From positions 1 to 64,000 of the forward strand of contig CP014771.1 in the NCBI GenBank assembly GCA_001596155.1: a stretch of DNA of 64,000 nt. Direction: 5' to 3'. The stretch is from Hymenobacter psoromatis. Its GTDB lineage: Bacteria > Bacteroidota > Bacteroidia > Cytophagales > Hymenobacteraceae. The position numbers and the translations under genes were made by a program. Numbering within the stretch: position 1 is the stretch's first letter; each line of letters opens with the position of its first letter. Positions 17,034 through 24,240 of the stretch are shown piece after piece. The notes under the pieces were generated by a model. That model worked only from the letters and a program-made list of their open reading frames with translations. It ran no database searches and was not told where the DNA came from.

Positions 17034-18389
17034 ATGGCCAGCTGGCTCCGGGTTTCCTCCCGGAGCCGGCTGCCCTACGCCCTTCTGCTGGCGCTGGCGC
17101 TGCTGGCGGCCAGCTGCACCAAGGATGTCAGCGACATTGGGGTAGGGCTGCCCGACGCGCAGGCCAATACCGGGGCGTATCTCATCGATACCGTTACTAT
17201 CCGGACCTCCACGGTGTTGCGTGACTCGGTAATAACCTCCAACTCGGACAACCTGCTGGTGGGCCGCTACACCGACCCGCAGTTGGGCACGCTCACGGCT
17301 AAAAGCTTCTTTCAGGTGGGCCTGACCGATGCATTCCACCCCGACCCCACCTTCGTGTACGACTCCACGACGCTGGTGCTGCACGCGGCAACCCCCAAGA
17401 CGCCCGATAGCTACCTCTACGGCGACACCACCAAGACCCAGGCCTTGTTTGAGGTGCATCCGCTCATCGACCCCATCTCGCTAACCAAGCCGTCTTTCGC
17501 CTCGCCCAAGCTCACCAGCCTCAACTACGACTCGACTACGCTGCTTAACAGGGGCGGTGTAGCGCCCAGGGTGCGGACCCGACCCACGCAGACCATCTTC
17601 CGCTTGCCTTTGCAGGATGTTTTTGGCATGAAGCTGCTGTCGATGGGCCAGTTGGGCCTTCTTAATACCCAAGACCTGTTTGATAACTTTCTGCCGGGCC
17701 TGGTTCTTACGCCGGCCTCCGGCGACGACGCGGCTATCGTGCGGCTGAGTGTCTCGGCCACCGGCGCGGCGCTGATGCTCTACTACCACGACCCGACCAA
17801 TCCGACGGTAGCGCTTTCCAGCACGTTCTCGCTGGCAAATGGCAACCGGCACTTCTACCAGGTAAAGGCTGGCCGCAGCACGGCGGCCATCCGGAATCTG
17901 CCCACTACCTCGCTCCAGGCGGTCAATTCCTCCCTCACCGGGATGACTACCGTGGTCGAAGGAGCCCTGGGCCTGCAAACCCGGTTGGAGTTTCCCTACC
18001 TCACCGACTTGCAGCAGTTTGGGGCCAACCTCACCGTCACCAATGCCCAGATTACGGCCTTGGTGCCAGCTTCCACGCTTTCGCCATTCGTGCCGTTGCC
18101 ACCTAATCTCACGATTAGACTCACCGATGCCAACAACCATCCTACTGCCACTTACGTGGGTAGCGTGGCGTATGCTTCGGGGGTGTCGTCAACCACCGGC
18201 ATCGAACAAGGTTCGTACAATTGGGTGGTAACTGGTTATATACAAGGAGTTATCAACCGAACGATTCAGAATAATGGCTTCCTGATTTCTTCCGCCGCGC
18301 CGGCTCTTCCCAACCGGGCAATCCTGGGTGACTCACGCAACACGACCAATAAGCTCGCGCTGCGGATATATTTCATCACGGTAAAGTAA
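17034..18389 (+). CDS. DUF4270 family lipoprotein
   Basis: A 451-residue protein matching DUF4270, a Bacteroidota-specific lipoprotein family of unknown function. It has a signal peptide with lipobox (LLAASC), then the family opening DVSDIGVGLPD and LLVGRYTDPQLGTLTAKSF, and ends LALRIYF. ATG 17034 is chosen because the longer frame lacks a signal peptide and overlaps the kelch gene. The 16-nt gap to the kelch gene suggests cotranscription. A terminator follows. Confidence 0.88.
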   Translation: MASWLRVSSRSRLPYALLLALALLAASCTKDVSDIGVGLPDAQANTGAYLIDTVTIRTSTVLRDSVITSNSDNLLVGRYTDPQLGTLTAKSFFQVGLTDAFHPDPTFVYDSTTLVLHAATPKTPDSYLYGDTTKTQALFEVHPLIDPISLTKPSFASPKLTSLNYDSTTLLNRGGVAPRVRTRPTQTIFRLPLQDVFGMKLLSMGQLGLLNTQDLFDNFLPGLVLTPASGDDAAIVRLSVSATGAALMLYYHDPTNPTVALSSTFSLANGNRHFYQVKAGRSTAAIRNLPTTSLQAVNSSLTGMTTVVEGALGLQTRLEFPYLTDLQQFGANLTVTNAQITALVPASTLSPFVPLPPNLTIRLTDANNHPTATYVGSVAYASGVSSTTGIEQGSYNWVVTGYIQGVINRTIQNNGFLISSAAPALPNRAILGDSRNTTNKLALRIYFITVK

Positions 18390-18417
18390 GCAGTTGCTTC
18401 ACCGCGTTGGCCGCCGC

Positions 18418-18464
18418 AAAGGGGGTAGCAATTGCCGCGATGCGCGGAAATTGCTACCCCCTTT
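18418..18464 (+). terminator. Terminator hairpin after DUF4270 gene
   Basis: AAAGGGGGTAGCAATT pairs with AATTGCTACCCCCTTT across a short loop, followed by an AT-rich stretch. It closes the kelch-DUF4270 pair. Confidence 0.7.
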
Positions 18465-18519
18465 CATTATTATCGATAAAAGGGACAACTAAGCCTACCC
18501 CTCTTTCTGTTTAAGGAGG

Positions 18520-19245
18520 GTGTCTGACCTGCCTCTTGCCTCCGCCGCCCGCCCCGACCTGCTGCGCGTTTCCTACGACGATTACCGCGCCCTACCCGCT
18601 ATTGCCAACTCCGACCTGTCGCGCCTGCGCGATGCCCTCGACGGCCGCCCGCCCCGCCCCGACTCCGGCTCGGGTGCCCTGAGCTTCGGCACTGCCTTCC
18701 ACACGGCCCTGCTGGAGCCGGCCGACTACCAAGCCGGTCAGCCCGGCCTCAACGACACCCTCATTTGGTGGCTGGTCGAGGGCGTGAAGCTGAATACGGA
18801 GCTGAATCGCCTGCTCGAACACGGCGTGACCGAGCGTAGCGCCGTGTTCAGCGAGCCTACCACCGGCACGCTCTGCAAGCTGCGCGCCGACTTGGTGCTG
18901 GACCAGCCTGGCCAGCCCTACACCGTCGTTGATTTCAAAACTACCCTGGCCCGCGACGCCGACCACTTCCGGCTGCAATGCAGCCACTACGACTACGACC
19001 GCCAAGCCGCCTTCTACCTCGATGCCCTCCAGGCCGACCGCTTTCTGCTGGTAGGCGTGCAAAAAGTAGAGCCTTTCGGCGTTTTCCCCCTCGAAGTGCC
19101 TGCCGCTATGCTGGCCGAAGGCCGCCGCAAGTATATGCACCTGTTGCAATTGCTGCGCGCTCCCGCCACCGCCCCCGCCTACCGGGCCGAAGCCGTGCAG
19201 GCTGCCGCCGCCGCCCTGGGCCACGGTCAGCCGTCTGCCGGCTAG
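18520..19245 (+). CDS. PD-(D/E)XK nuclease, exodeoxyribonuclease VIII (RecE)-like
   Basis: A 241-residue protein resembling the C-terminal nuclease of RecE and related PDDEXK_12 proteins. Seen: a fixed N-terminal helix pair (YDDYRALPAIANSDLSRL), FGTAFHTALLEP, the catalytic Asp in LRADLVLD, the Asp-x-Lys in VVDFKTT, and QAAFYLDAL. RecE-type enzymes resect double-stranded DNA 5' to 3'. No recombinase partner or phage gene is nearby, so it is a stand-alone gene. The start is GTG 18520; AAGGAGG abuts it too closely to be a normal Shine-Dalgarno site. Confidence 0.75.
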   Translation: MSDLPLASAARPDLLRVSYDDYRALPAIANSDLSRLRDALDGRPPRPDSGSGALSFGTAFHTALLEPADYQAGQPGLNDTLIWWLVEGVKLNTELNRLLEHGVTERSAVFSEPTTGTLCKLRADLVLDQPGQPYTVVDFKTTLARDADHFRLQCSHYDYDRQAAFYLDALQADRFLLVGVQKVEPFGVFPLEVPAAMLAEGRRKYMHLLQLLRAPATAPAYRAEAVQAAAAALGHGQPSAG

Positions 19246-19380
19246 CCCAAGCGTTGGTTGTCGGGGAATTTGCTAAACAATTAGTTAGCCAAGCAAGTAC
19301 TGCTGGTAGTTGCCTGACGGCGACCCCCGTTGCTGGTCCGGTAACAAGGCCAGGCTGTTAGTATCCCTACCCTCTCCACC

Positions 19381-19677
19381 ATGAATACGGTTAAAAAAGC
19401 GCTACTGGTGCGCCTCGAAGTGAAGCCCGGCCACGAGCAAACCGTTGCGAATTTTCTGCGTGGTGCCCTGCCCATTGTGCAGGCCGAGCCCGCCACCTTC
19501 ACCTGGTACGCCTTGCAGCTGGGGCCATCCACCTTCGGCATTTTTGATACCTTCCCCGATGAAGAGGGCCGAAAAGCCCACTTGGCGGGCCAGGTAGCCG
19601 CGGCCCTGGGCACCCACGCCGACCTATGGGCCAGCCCCCCCGCCATCGAGATGGTAGATGTATTGGCCAATAAATAG
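19381..19677 (+). CDS. Putative quinol monooxygenase (ABM domain)
   Basis: A 98-residue antibiotic-biosynthesis-monooxygenase fold protein: ALLVRLEVKPGHEQTVANFL, then TFTWYALQLGPSTFGIFDTF and GRKAHLAGQVAAAL. These small dimeric ferredoxin-like enzymes oxidise quinols or other aromatics without a cofactor; the substrate here is unknown. Monocistronic, followed by a terminator. Confidence 0.85.
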   Translation: MNTVKKALLVRLEVKPGHEQTVANFLRGALPIVQAEPATFTWYALQLGPSTFGIFDTFPDEEGRKAHLAGQVAAALGTHADLWASPPAIEMVDVLANK

Positions 19678-19701
19678 TCGCTTACGCTAGACAAACTTGT
19701 T

Positions 19702-19740
19702 AGCCGCACCAGTGCCGTAGCGCGCCGGGGCGGCTTTTTT
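19702..19740 (+). terminator. Terminator after monooxygenase gene
   Basis: AGCCGC pairs with GCGGCT, followed by T6. The loop is long (about 22 nt). Confidence 0.6.
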
Positions 19741-19766
19741 GTTAATTAACTGCTGTCACGCGGTGA

Positions 19767-19857
19767 GCAGTAGCGCGATTTTTGTGAATCGCGTCCCCGC
19801 GCCGTTGGAATGGCTTTCACGGCGCGGGGACGCGATTTACAAAAATCGCGCTACTGC
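19767..19857. repeat. 39-bp hairpin, TAGCGCGA family
   Basis: Arms 19767-19805 and 19819-19857 are complementary apart from one G-T pair, with a 13-nt loop. The outer end GCAGTAGCGCGA recalls the hairpin at 11884-11921. It lies between convergent genes. Confidence 0.85.
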
Positions 19858-19898
19858 CCCAGCGGCGCTTTAGCGAAGAAAGCGCGTAACAGTAGTAA

Positions 19899-20918
19899 TT
19901 AAAAGCCAGCCAGCCCGTTAGCGGCCAACTCACGCAGCAGCTGCCCCAGGCCGGCTGGCTCTTGCAGCTGCCGCGCCAGATACTCCAGGTAGTCCGTTTC
20001 GGCCCGCAGGTCGCGCTTAATCTGGCGCAGGCGGGTGCGCTGCTGCTTTTCGGTGCCGCTCCAGGGCGCGTCTTCCACGGGGCGCTGGGCGGCGGCCAGC
20101 TCCTGCGCCAGCTGCGTCTGCTGCTGCGCCAGCGCGGCAGTGTAGCGCCGCAGCAACGCATTAGCTTCGGGGCTGGCGGCGGGGGTAGGGACCTCACTGG
20201 CAGCCAGCAACGCCAGCAAAGCGGCCAGGTCGCCGGCCGCGTAGGCCGCCGTAATGCGCTGCATCAGCGCCGTTTGGGCCTGCTGGGTGGCCGCATCGGC
20301 CTGGGCCGCCCGGTCGGGGTGGTGCAGGCGGGCCAGCTGCCGGTAAGCAGCCTTGGTGTTTTGCAGCAACGACTGGCCCTCGGCTTCGGCGGCCTGGGCC
20401 TGGGTAGCGTGGTGCAGCTTCTTGCGCTGCTGCCGACGGGCGCGGGCCGCCGCCGCCGCTTGCTCGTGCGGCAACTCGTGCGCAGTAGGCGGTTCGGCCG
20501 GCGAGAGGGGGGTAGGGGCCACCTCCTCGTCTGGCACGGGCGCAATAGGCGCGTAGCGCGCCAGTAGCTCGCCCTCATCCTCCCCAAAGCGCCTTTCCAG
20601 GCTGTGGGCATTATGCACTAGCAGCTCCGTCACCTGCATCGCCTCGGCGCGGTTGAGGTAGCCGTCGGTCAGGGCAAGTTCGAGCGGCGCGTACAGTGCC
20701 CGGCGGGCCGCTACGGCGGCGGCGGCTACCGGCCCCACCTGCCGCCAATACGTTTGGCGCGTAGCCGCCTGCGCCGCCCGCAAGGCGCTCAGCTGCGCGC
20801 GCAGCGCCTCAATAGCCGCCATCGCCGCGCGAAAGGCCTGCTGGGCCGGCGAGCCCACGGCCGCTGTCGCCACCCGGTCGGGCAGCCATTGGCGCTGGAG
20901 AAAAGTAGAATCAGTCAC
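19899..20918 (-). CDS. J-domain (DnaJ-like) protein
   Basis: A 339-residue, alanine-rich, mostly helical protein. A J-domain-like segment at about 185-235 contains NTKAAYRQLARLHHPDRA with the diagnostic HPD tripeptide needed to stimulate Hsp70 ATPase. The flanking regions look like coiled coils (QQQTQLAQELAAAQ, LRQIKRDLRAETDYLEYLA). It has no Gly/Phe or zinc-finger region, so it is not classic DnaJ. The Hsp70 partner and client are unknown. Confidence 0.7.
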   Translation of the reverse strand: MTDSTFLQRQWLPDRVATAAVGSPAQQAFRAAMAAIEALRAQLSALRAAQAATRQTYWRQVGPVAAAAVAARRALYAPLELALTDGYLNRAEAMQVTELLVHNAHSLERRFGEDEGELLARYAPIAPVPDEEVAPTPLSPAEPPTAHELPHEQAAAAARARRQQRKKLHHATQAQAAEAEGQSLLQNTKAAYRQLARLHHPDRAAQADAATQQAQTALMQRITAAYAAGDLAALLALLAASEVPTPAASPEANALLRRYTAALAQQQTQLAQELAAAQRPVEDAPWSGTEKQQRTRLRQIKRDLRAETDYLEYLARQLQEPAGLGQLLRELAANGLAGF

Positions 20919-20983
20919 GTTTCACAAAAATACGGCTCGGCGCCAGCCGGCGCTCAGGATATTTCTCACGAAACAAGCTGCCA

Positions 20984-21090
20984 AAAAGAATGTCATTTCG
21001 AGCTTGCCGAGAAATCTCGCCCGCCCCGTTGAACGACACCCGAATAGCTACGAGCGAAATTCCTCGGCAAGCTCGAAATGACGTTCTTTT
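20984..21090. repeat. REP-like long hairpin, GTCATTCCGAGC family (copy 2)
   Basis: Inner arms 20992-21019 and 21051-21082 (GTCATTTCGAGCTTGCC core) are flanked by AAAAAGAA and TTCTTTTT, which extend the stem. It lies downstream of nothing transcribed towards it and upstream of the rsr leader region. Confidence 0.85.
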
Positions 21091-21188
21091 TGCTTCTTAC
21101 TTCACGTGGCTGTCGAATTAATTAATGCGGTTTAATCGCATCACTTATCGTCTCTTGAAAAATAATTCAAAAATTATTCAACGAATAG

Positions 21189-21219
21189 TTGCGCAGGTAA
21201 AATAATTGCCCCACCTTTG
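21189..21219 (+). promoter_or_regulatory. Candidate promoter before a small leader ORF
   Basis: TTG at 21189-21191 and CACCTTTG at 21212-21219, spaced 20 nt, approximate the Bacteroidota TTTG / TAnnTTTG promoter. It would start a transcript about 15 nt before the small ORF at 21241. Confidence 0.4.
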
Positions 21220-21240
21220 TCACGCTAAACCCCAAACACC

Positions 21241-21321
21241 ATGTACCACCACCTGATAAGCTTGCGCAATTCGGATAAAAAGCAGCCAGAAAAGCTGCTC
21301 CGGCTCGGTACGTTTGCCTGA
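21241..21321 (+). CDS. Possible 26-aa leader peptide upstream of rsr
   Basis: An ATG-TGA frame of 26 codons (begins MYHHLISLRN, rich in Lys/Arg) sits about 20 nt after a promoter-like sequence and 28 nt before a strong intrinsic terminator. That layout resembles an attenuation leader or a short regulatory RNA. It lies 385 nt before rsr. There is no homology evidence; the coding status is a guess from context. Confidence 0.3.
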   Translation: MYHHLISLRNSDKKQPEKLLRLGTFA

Positions 21322-21348
21322 TTTTAGCTTCCGCTAAGACTGTCGCCG

Positions 21349-21375
21349 CCCGAGCCCTTGCAGCTCGGGTTTTTT
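21349..21375 (+). terminator. Intrinsic terminator in the rsr leader
   Basis: CCCGAGC-ccttgca-GCTCGGG followed by T6. A perfect 7-bp stem. It would end the short transcript from 21189 or act as an attenuator ahead of rsr. Confidence 0.75.
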
Positions 21376-21705
21376 GTTGTTAGCCGGTTATCAGCCGCTT
21401 AGCTCATTCTCCCGATGCCCATATTCCGCCCCAGCTTCCTGCCTGCCTATTCCCAGCCGCAGTTCGGCCTAGCCGGGCGGGATGGGTATCCCCGTGGTTT
21501 TTCTTCGTGGTTTCGACACCGGTAATTAATCGGTAAGACCCTTGCGATAGTAAAAGCCCAGCCTCGAATTCCGGGTTTTTTTGTGTCTGTTTCGCAAATA
21601 AAAATTAATTTTTATTTGCTCGGAAAAGGTATGTCCACTGCAAATTGATAAGCGATAAAACCGCAATTAATTCAGCTTATTTCCCATCCGCTACTTATTT
21701 GGGTT
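21376..21705 (+). other. AT-rich leader region before rsr
   Basis: 330 nt with no gene recognised. It contains a weak terminator-like sequence near 21552-21581 (AAAGCCC ... GGGTTTTTTT) and an AT-rich palindrome near 21597-21620 (AAATAAAAATTAATTTTTATTT), possibly the rsr promoter region. Confidence 0.4.
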
Positions 21706-23235
21706 ATGCGTTTCAACTTTAATTCTCGCAGCAACGCCGCGCCGGTTCGCAACCACGAAAACGCGCCGGCCTACCCCCTCACTCCGGCCCAGAAGCTGTA
21801 CGCCGCCGTGGCTACGGCCGCCCTCAGCGACCAGTTCTACGAGTCGGCCGATACCCGCTTGGTCCGCCTGCGCGAATTGGTGGCCCGCAGCGACCCGCGG
21901 TTTGTGGCCCGGCTGGCGGTGTATGCCCGCGAGCAGCTCTACCTGCGCTCGGTGCCGCTGGTGCTGGCCGTGGAGCTGGCCCGCCTGCACCGGGGCGACA
22001 ACCTGGTGAGCCGCTTGGTGGCGCGGGTGGTGCAGCGCGCCGACGAAATCCCCGAGCTGCTGGCTTTTTATGCCCAGGCCAATGGCCGCACCGGCGCGAA
22101 AGTCCTGGGTCGGCTCTCCAAGCAGATGCAGCACGGCCTGGCCCTGGCTTTCAACAAGTTCGACGCCTACCAGCTGGCCAAGTACGACCGTGACGGTGCG
22201 GCCGTGCGCCTCCGCGATGCCTTGTTCCTGGTGCATCCCAAGCCCCGCGACGAGGCGCAGCGGGCGGCATTCGACCAGCTCGTGGCCGGTACGCTGCCGG
22301 TGCCCTACACTTGGGAAACCGAGCTGTCGGCCGCCGGGCAAGTCGCCTACCCCTCGCCCGCCGAGCGGCAGGCGGCCGTCACTAGCACCTGGGAAACGCT
22401 GGTGGCCAGCCGCCGCCTGGGCTACATGGCCCTGCTGCGCAATCTGCGCAACTTGCTGGAAGCCAACGTAAACGCCGAAACGCTGGCCCTGGCCTGCGCT
22501 ACCCTCGCCGACGCCGGCCAAGTGGCCCGCGCCAGGCAATTGCCCTTCCGCTTCCTGGCTGCCTACCGCGAGGTGCTGGCCCTGGAAGTGGGCGCGGCAC
22601 CCCAGGTGCTGGCCGCGCTGGAGGCCGCTATTGGGGCCAGCGCCCGCAACCTGCGCGGTTTCGGGGCCAACACCCGCGTGGTGGTGGCCTGCGACGTGTC
22701 GGGCTCGATGCAGCAACCCATTTCGCCGCGCAGCAAAGTGCTGCTCTACGACGTGGGCCTGGTGCTGGGCATGTTGCTGCAAAGCCGTTGCCAGCACGTA
22801 GTTACCGGCATCTTTGGCAACACCTGGAAGCGGGTGGCGCTGCCCCAGGGCCAGGTGCTGCGCAACGTGCAGGAGCTGTACCGCCGCGAGGGCGAGGTCG
22901 GCTACGCTACTAACGGCCACCTCGTGGTGCAGGACCTGCGCCAACGCCGCGAGGTAGTGGATAAAATCATGATTTTCACCGACTGCCAGCTCTGGGACAG
23001 CGCCGGGCAAGGCAGCACGCTGGCCCAGGAATGGGCCGCTTACCGCGCCAACGTGGCTCCCCAGGCCCGCCTCTACCTCTTCGACCTGGCCGGCCACGGC
23101 ACCGCCCCGCTCGACGTGCGCGCCGAGCACGGCGTGGCCCTCATCGCCGGCTGGTCGGATAAAATCTTCGACGTGCTCGCTGCCCTCGAAAAGAAGGGTA
23201 GCGCGCTCACCGAAATCGAGAAAATTGAGCTATGA
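21706..23235 (+). CDS. rsr: Ro60 orthologue Rsr (TROVE and vWA domains)
   Basis: A 509-residue protein, the usual Ro60 length. The N-terminal 300 residues form the HEAT-like TROVE ring (YPLTPAQKLYAAVATAAL, KVLGRLSKQMQHGLALAFNKFD). The C-terminal von Willebrand A domain has an intact MIDAS motif from Asp330 (CDVSGSM) and FTDCQLWD. Ro60 proteins bind Y RNAs on the outer ring surface and misfolded RNA ends in the hole. Bacterial Rsr can use Y RNA as a tether and gate for PNPase. The four Y-RNA-like units directly downstream and rtcB after them make one RNA-surveillance locus. Confidence 0.93.
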   Translation: MRFNFNSRSNAAPVRNHENAPAYPLTPAQKLYAAVATAALSDQFYESADTRLVRLRELVARSDPRFVARLAVYAREQLYLRSVPLVLAVELARLHRGDNLVSRLVARVVQRADEIPELLAFYAQANGRTGAKVLGRLSKQMQHGLALAFNKFDAYQLAKYDRDGAAVRLRDALFLVHPKPRDEAQRAAFDQLVAGTLPVPYTWETELSAAGQVAYPSPAERQAAVTSTWETLVASRRLGYMALLRNLRNLLEANVNAETLALACATLADAGQVARARQLPFRFLAAYREVLALEVGAAPQVLAALEAAIGASARNLRGFGANTRVVVACDVSGSMQQPISPRSKVLLYDVGLVLGMLLQSRCQHVVTGIFGNTWKRVALPQGQVLRNVQELYRREGEVGYATNGHLVVQDLRQRREVVDKIMIFTDCQLWDSAGQGSTLAQEWAAYRANVAPQARLYLFDLAGHGTAPLDVRAEHGVALIAGWSDKIFDVLAALEKKGSALTEIEKIEL

Positions 23236-23248
23236 AAACGGAGCGGCC

Positions 23249-23279
23249 CGGCCGGGCAATCAAGCGGAAACCCCGGCCG
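23249..23279 (+). other. Hairpin after rsr stop codon
   Basis: CGGCCGGG (23249-23256) pairs with CCCGGCCG (23272-23279) over a 15-nt loop, 14 nt after the rsr stop. No U-tract follows, so it may be an mRNA 3' stabiliser or a processing signal rather than a terminator. Confidence 0.5.
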
Positions 23280-23397
23280 GTCGCGTGAGTCAGTAACTAG
23301 ACTGGGAATAAATTAATTTATTCGGGTGTACTGAAACTGGCAGACTAATTGTTATACCCTTCATACGAATCTGTGCAATGATTCCCGACTTAGGCAA

Positions 23398-23485
23398 ACG
23401 GCTGACCCCTTAATGGCAGCCGCTGGCCGGAACGGCTACCCGCCGGGGCCCTGTTTGCTCCGGCGGCCCGTTCCAAACCGGCCGC
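23398..23485 (+). other. Two strong hairpins upstream of the Y-RNA-like array
   Basis: CGGCTG...CAGCCG (about 23399-23422) is followed by a long stem-loop in which GGAACGG pairs with CCGTTCC and, inside it, CCGCCGG pairs with CCGGCGG (about 23428-23476). It lacks the TGCCRTAG signature, so I do not count it as a Y RNA unit. It could be a degenerate unit or a processing hairpin. Confidence 0.45.
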
Positions 23486-23498
23486 CAACTCCCTCTCT

Positions 23499-23616
23499 TT
23501 CAGGTGCCGTAGGTTCGGCGTTACTTCGTGGTTGTCGGTGCAAGCCGTAGGGTTCGAATCCCACCGTCGCTACCCCCTCGGGCGCGGCGGATACGCCGGC
23601 CGCTTGTCGCCCTGAA
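23499..23616 (+). ncRNA. Y-RNA-like unit A (T arm, no D arm)
   Basis: The terminal stem TTCAGG/CCTGAA (23499-23504, 23611-23616) encloses the conserved internal-loop strands TGCCGTAG (23505-23512) and GCTTGTCGC (23602-23610). An inner stem CGGCGT/ACGCCG follows, then TACTTCG, shared with units B and C. Inside is a tRNA T-loop mimic GGGTTCGAATCCC (23550-23562), then a 7-bp acceptor-like stem CCGTCGC/GCGGCGG (23564-23570, 23584-23590). The D arm seen in B and C is missing. Assignment as a Y RNA rests on the repeated signature and on its place between rsr and rtcB. Confidence 0.75.
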
Positions 23617-23649
23617 TCTGGAGAAATTTCAATTTGTCGCCTATCTAAA

Positions 23650-23788
23650 TTAGGTGCCGTAGTCCGGCCATACTTCGATTGCGATTCGCCAGGTCGCGGG
23701 TTCGAATCCCGTTGGCTGCTGCTTCGGTAGCGGCTGTAGCTCAGCTTGGTAGAGCAGGATACAGAAGGCCGGCCGCTTGTTGCCCCAA
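23650..23788 (+). ncRNA. Y-RNA-like unit B with a complete permuted tRNA-like module
   Basis: Signature strands TGCCGTAG (23655-23662) and GCTTGTTGC (23775-23783), inner stem CCGGCC/GGCCGG, then TACTTCG. Inside, in circularly permuted order: a 5-bp T arm with loop TTCGAAT (23696-23712); the acceptor 3' strand GGCTGCT (23714-23720); a closed cap G-C(TTCG)G-T; the acceptor 5' strand AGCGGCT (23729-23735), pairing over 7 bp; and a D arm GCTC/GAGC with loop AGCTTGGTA (23739-23755) that keeps the GG dinucleotide. The Ro stem takes the place of the anticodon arm, as known for YrlA-type Y RNAs that mimic tRNA. Confidence 0.85.
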
Positions 23789-23802
23789 GCAGATACTCCT
23801 AC

Positions 23803-23940
23803 CTAAACCGGTGCCGTAGTCGCGCCTTACTTCGTTCCAGACGATGAGATGCGGGTGCAAATCCCGCCCGCCGGCCCCGCCGGCGGTAGCGTAAGCCAGC
23901 AACGCGCATACGTAGGCGCGGCGCCCGTTGCCCGGTTTAG
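23803..23940 (+). ncRNA. Y-RNA-like unit C with permuted tRNA-like module
   Basis: Perfect 9-bp terminal stem CTAAACCGG/CCGGTTTAG (23803-23811, 23932-23940), followed at once by T5. Signature strands TGCCGTAG (23812-23819) and GCCCGTTGC (23923-23931). The inner stem pairs about 9 bp (CGCGCC/GGCGCG core). The tRNA-like module has T arm GCGGG-TGCAAAT-CCCGC (23851-23867), acceptor-like stem CCGCCGG/CCGGCGG (23868-23874, 23880-23886), TA, then D arm GCGT/ACGC with a 9-nt loop lacking GG (23889-23905). The variant T loop and D loop differ from unit B. Confidence 0.8.
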
Positions 23941-23976
23941 TTTTTATTACCTGTAATAAGCAGGTTATTACCTAGT

Positions 23977-24056
23977 TGCCGGATGCCATAGGCCCGCGTT
24001 CCTTCGACCTGTCACGTCGCCTTCTGGCCCGACGCGGGCCGCTTGTCGCTCCGGTA
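23977..24056 (+). ncRNA. Y-RNA-like unit D (Ro stem only)
   Basis: Terminal stem TGCCGGA/TCCGGTA (23977-23983, 24050-24056), signature strands TGCCATAG (23984-23991) and GCTTGTCGC (24041-24049), and a perfect 9-bp inner stem GGCCCGCGT/ACGCGGGCC (23991-23999, 24032-24040). The 32-nt loop starts TCCTTCG, like TACTTCG in the other units, but holds no T or D arm. It may be a Y RNA stripped to its Ro-binding part. Confidence 0.7.
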
Positions 24057-24069
24057 GTTTGTGGGTGAA

Positions 24070-24205
24070 GCTGATTGGAAAGCTGCCTACCCGTCATGCA
24101 GAGCTTGCCGAGGAATCCCGCTCGGGCCGTTCGGACATCGTTCTATGAAGCGAGCGAGATTCCTCGGCAAGCTCGGAATGACGTTCCGCCGAATTCCTAA
24201 TCAGC
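24070..24205. repeat. REP-like long hairpin, GTCATTCCGAGC family (copy 3)
   Basis: Arms 24092-24124 and 24151-24183 share the family core. The outer flanks GCTGATT (24070-24076) and AATCAGC (24199-24205) add a second nested stem. It lies between Y unit D and the rtcB start, and could separate their transcripts. Confidence 0.85.
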
Positions 24206-24240
24206 CGCATCACTAATTCCAACTTCTAAATCTCAAAACA

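Noticed and set aside
18520..19245. Prophage remnant because of a RecE-like nuclease
   Set aside because: No recombinase, integrase or structural genes nearby; neighbours are ordinary chromosomal genes.
19711..19722. TGCCGTAG near the terminator after the monooxygenase gene, as a fifth Y RNA
   Set aside because: No matching GCYYGTYGC strand or inner stem; the 8-mer alone can occur by chance.
21691..23130. 479-codon minus-strand ORF opposite rsr
   Set aside because: Shadow of the TROVE/vWA gene; low-complexity His/Gln/Gly-rich translation.
23428..23476. A fifth Y RNA unit at the strong hairpin before unit A
   Set aside because: It lacks both signature strands; listed only as a hairpin.
23550..23755. 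Canonical tRNA genes suggested by GGTTCGAATCCC and GTAGCTCAGCTTGGTAGAGC
   Set aside because: The T arm precedes the D arm, there is no anticodon arm between them, and the acceptor stem is closed by a loop. They are permuted tRNA mimics within Y-RNA-like units, not tRNA genes.
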